Shown: positions 1 through 6,984 of the stretch, in pieces
Position numbering within the stretch: the stretch's first letter is position 1
How the letters are laid out: every line of letters begins with the position of its first letter
DNA from: Romboutsia sp. 13368
Lineage (GTDB): Bacteria; Bacillota; Clostridia; Peptostreptococcales; Peptostreptococcaceae
Assembly: GCF_018336475.1 (NCBI RefSeq)
Contig: NZ_CP048741.1
Location: forward strand, 4-6,987
Length of the DNA stretch: 6,984 nucleotides
Direction: 5' to 3'
Position numbers and translations under genes: made by a program
Notes under the pieces: generated by a model
What the model saw: only the letters and a program-made list of their open reading frames with translations
Told to the model about the DNA's origin: nothing
Database searches by the model: none

Positions 1-118
1 GGATAAGATTTCCCACCGTAAGGGTAAGACCCCAGGAAGACTACCTGGTTGATAGGTCGAAGGTGTAAGTGCAGTAATGTATTTAGCTTATCGATACTAA
101 TAGGTCGAGGACTTGACC
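1..118 (+). rRNA. 23S rRNA, 3' end only (upstream operon)
   Basis: This is the last 118 bases of a large-subunit rRNA whose body lies before the window. Positions 2-118 match the end of the complete 23S in this window (5151-5267) base for base; position 1 is G where the other copy has A. It ends in CTTGACC, which pairs with the GGTCAAG at the start of a 23S gene. The spacer after it carries the same 3' processing strand as the second operon (137-160), so it looks like the end of a normal operon. It shows that at least two rrn units sit head to tail here. Confidence 0.95.
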
Positions 119-136
119 AAAATAATGATGGAAAAT

Positions 137-160
137 TAAATGATATGCAGTTTTCAGAGT
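137..160 (+). other. 3' strand of the upstream 23S processing stem
   Basis: The sequence matches 5338-5361, which pairs with the 23S leader strand at 2282-2305 in the complete operon. By analogy this is the 3' half of the RNase III-type stem of the upstream 23S; its own partner is outside the window. The boxA-like decamer ACTTTGAAAA follows at 165-174. Confidence 0.6.
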
Positions 161-190
161 ATTAACTTTGAAAAAACTTTATAAAAAGTA

Positions 191-222
191 TTGACATTAT
201 TAATCGAAAATGTTAATATAAT
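191..222 (+). promoter_or_regulatory. Sigma-70-type promoter in the 23S-5S spacer
   Basis: A perfect -35 box TTGACA is at 191-196. Two overlapping -10 candidates follow: TAATAT at 214-219 with a 17-base spacer, and a perfect TATAAT at 217-222 with a 20-base spacer. Transcription would start around 226-231, about 20-25 bases before 5S copy 1. The equivalent spacers of 5S copies 2 and 3 share the flanking bases (TTAATCGAAA) but lack this segment, so the promoter is specific to this copy. I infer that it drives 5S copy 1, both tRNAs and probably the 16S-23S-5S that follow, since I see no other promoter before the 16S. The AT-rich context makes a chance -10 easy; the exact TTGACA is the stronger half. 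Confidence 0.55.
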
Positions 223-250
223 ACTTGTCTTGAAAAAGCAAAGCAATTTA

Positions 251-368
<118 letters not shown>

Positions 369-373
369 GGTAT

Positions 374-462
374 GCCGAAGTGGCGGAACTGGCAGACGCA
401 CAGGACTTAAAATCCTGCGGGACTTACCTCTCGTACCGGTTCGATTCCGGTCTTCGGCACCA
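374..462 (+). tRNA. tRNA-Leu (anticodon UAA), CCA encoded
   Basis: This is a class II tRNA of 89 bases including the encoded CCA. The acceptor stem GCCGAAG pairs exactly with CTTCGGC, with discriminator A459 as expected for leucine. The anticodon stem is 401-405 with 413-417 around the loop CTTAAAA, giving anticodon TAA at 408-410, which reads UUA, a common codon in AT-rich clostridia. A long variable arm follows, then a T arm with TTCGATT. It lies five bases after 5S copy 1 and seven bases before the next tRNA, so all three are surely co-transcribed and separated by tRNA end processing. Confidence 0.96.
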
Positions 463-469
463 ATAAAGT

Positions 470-546
470 GGACCATTAGCTCAGTTGGTTAGAGCGCCCG
501 GCTCATAACCGGTAGGTCCGGGGTTCGAGTCCCTGATGGTCCACCA
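470..546 (+). tRNA. tRNA with CAU anticodon, probably tRNA-Ile2 (lysidine type)
   Basis: This 77-base tRNA has acceptor stem GGACCAT pairing exactly with ATGGTCC, discriminator A and an encoded CCA. The anticodon loop CTCATAA gives CAT at 504-506. CAU is shared by initiator Met, elongator Met and AUA-reading Ile2, whose C34 is changed to lysidine by TilS. The acceptor pairs C4-G69 and C5-G68 and the overall resemblance to Bacillus tRNA-Ile2 favour Ile2; it is not an initiator, since it has a normal paired 1-72 end. Automated tools may call it tRNA-Met. One oddity is that the first anticodon-stem pair is C497 against T513, a mismatch. It lies directly upstream of the 16S processing stem, which starts at about 554. 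Confidence 0.93.
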
Positions 547-553
547 ACTTAAG

Positions 554-576
554 AACTTTGAAAATTAAACAGTAGG
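554..576 (+). promoter_or_regulatory. 16S leader: processing-stem 5' strand with boxA-like site
   Basis: Positions 561-576 are exactly complementary to 2163-2178 just after the 16S gene. The pairing continues outward to 554 and 2185 with one mismatch and a G-U pair. Such a stem closing the 16S precursor loop is the usual RNase III substrate. The outer part holds ACTTTGAAAA (555-564), which resembles the boxA antitermination element of Firmicutes rrn leaders. The same decamer occurs at 2282-2291, 165-174 and 5366-5375. The stem starts eight bases after the tRNA, so the tRNAs and 16S appear to share one transcript. Confidence 0.75.
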
Positions 577-648
577 TTAATTTATAGAATTAAACTAAAC
601 AACCAAGCCAGATATTCAGATAATGATTAGCTGAGCGATGGACAACTT
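577..648 (+). other. 16S leader spacer
   Basis: This is AT-rich sequence between the processing strand and mature 16S. A short hairpin TTAATT-TATAG-AATTAA lies at 577-593. No TTGACA-like -35 element is visible, which is why I place the operon's start upstream of 5S copy 1. Confidence 0.5.
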
Positions 649-5267
<4,619 letters not shown>

Positions 5268-5274
5268 AAAATAA

Positions 5275-5327
5275 ACCTAAAGGTTTATATCGCCAACCAA
5301 ATCAAAGATTTCGGTTGCTAAAGATAA
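5275..5327 (+). other. 53-bp double-hairpin insertion in the 23S-5S spacer
   Basis: Compared with the spacer after the upstream 23S (119 onward), this spacer has 53 extra bases flanked by the direct repeat ATAA (5271-5274 and 5324-5327). They fold into two hairpins. The first is AAACC (5273-5277) with GGTTT (5282-5286). The second is CAACCAAATC (5294-5303) with GATTT plus GGTTG (5307-5311 and 5313-5317), with C5312 bulged and an AAA loop. No T-run follows, so it is not an intrinsic terminator. The copy 3 spacer lacks it too. It resembles a small inserted element, but I recognise no family. Confidence 0.6.
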
Positions 5328-5337
5328 ATGATGGAAT

Positions 5338-5361
5338 TAAATGATATGCAGTTTTCAGAGT
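5338..5361 (+). other. 23S processing-stem 3' strand
   Basis: This is the complement of 2282-2305 across the complete 23S gene. The boxA-like ACTTTGAAAA follows at 5366-5375. The version after the 23S fragment (6268-6291) has drifted, and its decamer has become ACTCTAAAA. Confidence 0.75.
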
Positions 5362-5401
5362 ATTAACTTTGAAAAATTTTATATAAGTTAATCGAAAGAT
5401 T

Positions 5402-5518
5402 ATGTGGTTATTATAGCAAAGAGGATACACCTGTTCCATATCGAACACAGAAGTTAAGCTCTTTAGCGCTAATGGTACTTGGTGGGCGACCGCCTGGGAG
5501 AGTAAGACGTAGCCACGT
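5402..5518 (+). rRNA. rrf: 5S rRNA, copy 2 (looks degenerate)
   Basis: This is a 5S gene downstream of the complete 23S, 117 bases, with helix I intact (GTGGTTAT with GTAGCCAC). It departs from copies 1 and 3 in a highly conserved stretch: they read GTTCCCATTCCGAAC, and this copy reads GTTCCATATCGAAC (5433-5446), which is one base deleted and two substituted. It also has A at 5471 where the others have G in GATGG. These changes fall in the helix III / loop C side and near loop E, which bind ribosomal proteins in known ribosomes. It may be a poorly working or pseudogene copy; base-calling or assembly error is the alternative. A T-run (5523-5529) follows closely, then a proper terminator at 5597. 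Confidence 0.85.
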
Positions 5519-5596
5519 AATCTTTTTTTATTGTCTAGTGACATAAATAAAAGATATTATAAATCCTAAAAACACAATTTTATTTAATTAGATTTT

Positions 5597-5632
5597 GCCG
5601 TTAATATTATTATATTAACGGCTTTTATATTT
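5597..5632 (+). terminator. Intrinsic terminator after 5S copy 2
   Basis: There is an 11-bp stem, 5597-5607 with 5612-5622 (GCCGTTAATAT with its complement), a four-base loop and then a T-rich tract TTTTATATTT. The matching terminator after copy 3 has a compensating pair change, which supports the stem. It should end the main operon before the 23S fragment. Confidence 0.85.
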
Positions 5633-5655
5633 GATAAATTGTCAATTCAAGTGCA

Positions 5656-6248
<593 letters not shown>

Positions 6249-6329
6249 AATATAAATGATTGATTATTAAATGTTATTCAGTTTTTAGAGTATTAACTCT
6301 AAAACTTAATATAAGTTAATCGAAAGATT

Positions 6330-6447
<118 letters not shown>

Positions 6448-6513
6448 AATCTTTTTTTATTGTTAAAAAAGATAGTATAAATCCTAAGCACAATTTTATT
6501 TAGTTAAGAATAT

Positions 6514-6550
6514 GCCGTTGATATAATTTTATATCAACGGCTTTTAATAT
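6514..6550 (+). terminator. Intrinsic terminator after 5S copy 3
   Basis: There is a 12-bp stem, 6514-6525 with 6530-6541 (GCCGTTGATATA with its complement), loop ATTT, then TTTTAATAT. Relative to the terminator at 5597, an A-T pair is replaced by G-C within the stem, a compensating change that supports selection on the fold. Confidence 0.87.
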
Positions 6551-6562
6551 ATTTAGATAAAT

Positions 6563-6984
6563 GTAAGAAATGTATTTAGGATTAATTAATTTTAAGCCAT
6601 TATAAAAAGTTAATTCTAGAATATATACAAGATAATAGATTAAGGAATATAGGTAATAGAGCGATATTTATAATTGTTATAGGTGTATTTATCAAATTAT
6701 AAGATAAAAGTCCTAAGAGATGGTTTTAAGGACTTTAAAAGGGCATTATTTTAAATATTAATTAAGATTAGATATAAATATAGTCTATAAAAATTATTGC
6801 ATATATATTTAAGTAAAAAATATTAAGTAGAATACAAGCATTTTATAAATATAAGAAAAATGTTAAAATATATTATAGTGTAGATAAGAAATTTGAAAAA
6901 TAATTAGATATTATAATTTAGGAATAGGTTTACAACTATAATAATAGATGAATTTATCGATTATATTTAATATTTTAGAAATAA
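6563..6984. other. AT-rich tail, no gene recognised
   Basis: These 422 bases are extremely AT-rich and broken by stops in all six frames. I see no tRNA, no plausible coding start with a ribosome binding site, and no repeat shared with the rest of the window. One hairpin is noted separately at 6707-6736. This is probably an intergenic region flanking the rrn cluster, or the remains of a decayed gene; the sequence does not let me choose. Confidence 0.6.
6707..6736 (-). terminator. Possible terminator for a minus-strand gene
   Basis: An 8-bp inverted repeat AAAGTCCT / AGGACTTT encloses a 14-base loop. On the minus strand it is followed by TTATCTT, a weak T-rich tail; on the plus strand purines follow. 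It could end a gene entering from the right of the window, but no such gene is visible. The signal is weak. Confidence 0.3.

Noticed and set aside
5519..5529. T-run right after 5S copy 2 (and at 6452-6458 after copy 3) as a terminator.
   Set aside because: The only hairpin directly before it is a 4-bp ACGT stem within the 5S end. The strong hairpins at 5597 and 6514 are better candidates.
6911..6984. Short minus-strand open frame running off the window end.
   Set aside because: It has only about 24 codons, in AT-rich sequence, with no recognisable motif; this is not distinguishable from chance.

Overview
This window is a ribosomal RNA locus with no protein-coding gene that I can support. The 16S sequence reads as Peptostreptococcaceae (Firmicutes, Clostridia), closest in my memory to the Romboutsia / Paeniclostridium group and clearly related to Clostridioides. 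That placement rests on remembered variable-region wording, such as the V2 stretch near 767-800 and the GGGGACCCGC form near 1530, and not on a search. The very AT-rich spacers fit such a genome. Every open reading frame of any length lies on an rRNA or tRNA and is a shadow.

Layout, all on the + strand: the last 118 bases of an upstream 23S gene (1-118); a 23S-5S spacer holding a promoter-like sequence (191-222); 5S copy 1 (251-368); tRNA-Leu(UAA) (374-462); a CAU-anticodon tRNA, probably tRNA-Ile2 (470-546); a 16S leader; full 16S (649-2152); an internal spacer without tRNA (2153-2371); full 23S (2372-5267); a spacer with a 53-bp hairpin insertion; 5S copy 2, which looks degenerate (5402-5518); an intrinsic terminator (5597-5632); a 593-bp 3' fragment of 23S (5656-6248); 5S copy 3, which looks intact (6330-6447); a second terminator (6514-6550); and an AT-rich tail with no recognisable gene.

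The likely transcription unit is 5S-tRNA-tRNA-16S-23S-5S. It could start at the promoter in the 23S-5S spacer, or be read through from the upstream operon, because no terminator separates 5S copy 1 from the tRNAs. Long complementary strands flank the 16S (554-576 with 2163-2185) and the 23S (2282-2305 with 5338-5361). These are the expected precursor processing stems, and a boxA-like decamer lies in or next to them.

The most notable points are: a two-base change in the nearly invariant 530 loop of 16S (CCGCGG read as CCATGG at 1133-1138); a tandem duplication of the 23S 3' end, 5S and terminator with allele-like differences; a degenerate 5S next to the complete 23S; and a promoter embedded in a 23S-5S spacer. 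Assembly error among near-identical rrn copies is the main alternative for several of these. I found no evidence for a new kind of biological system.
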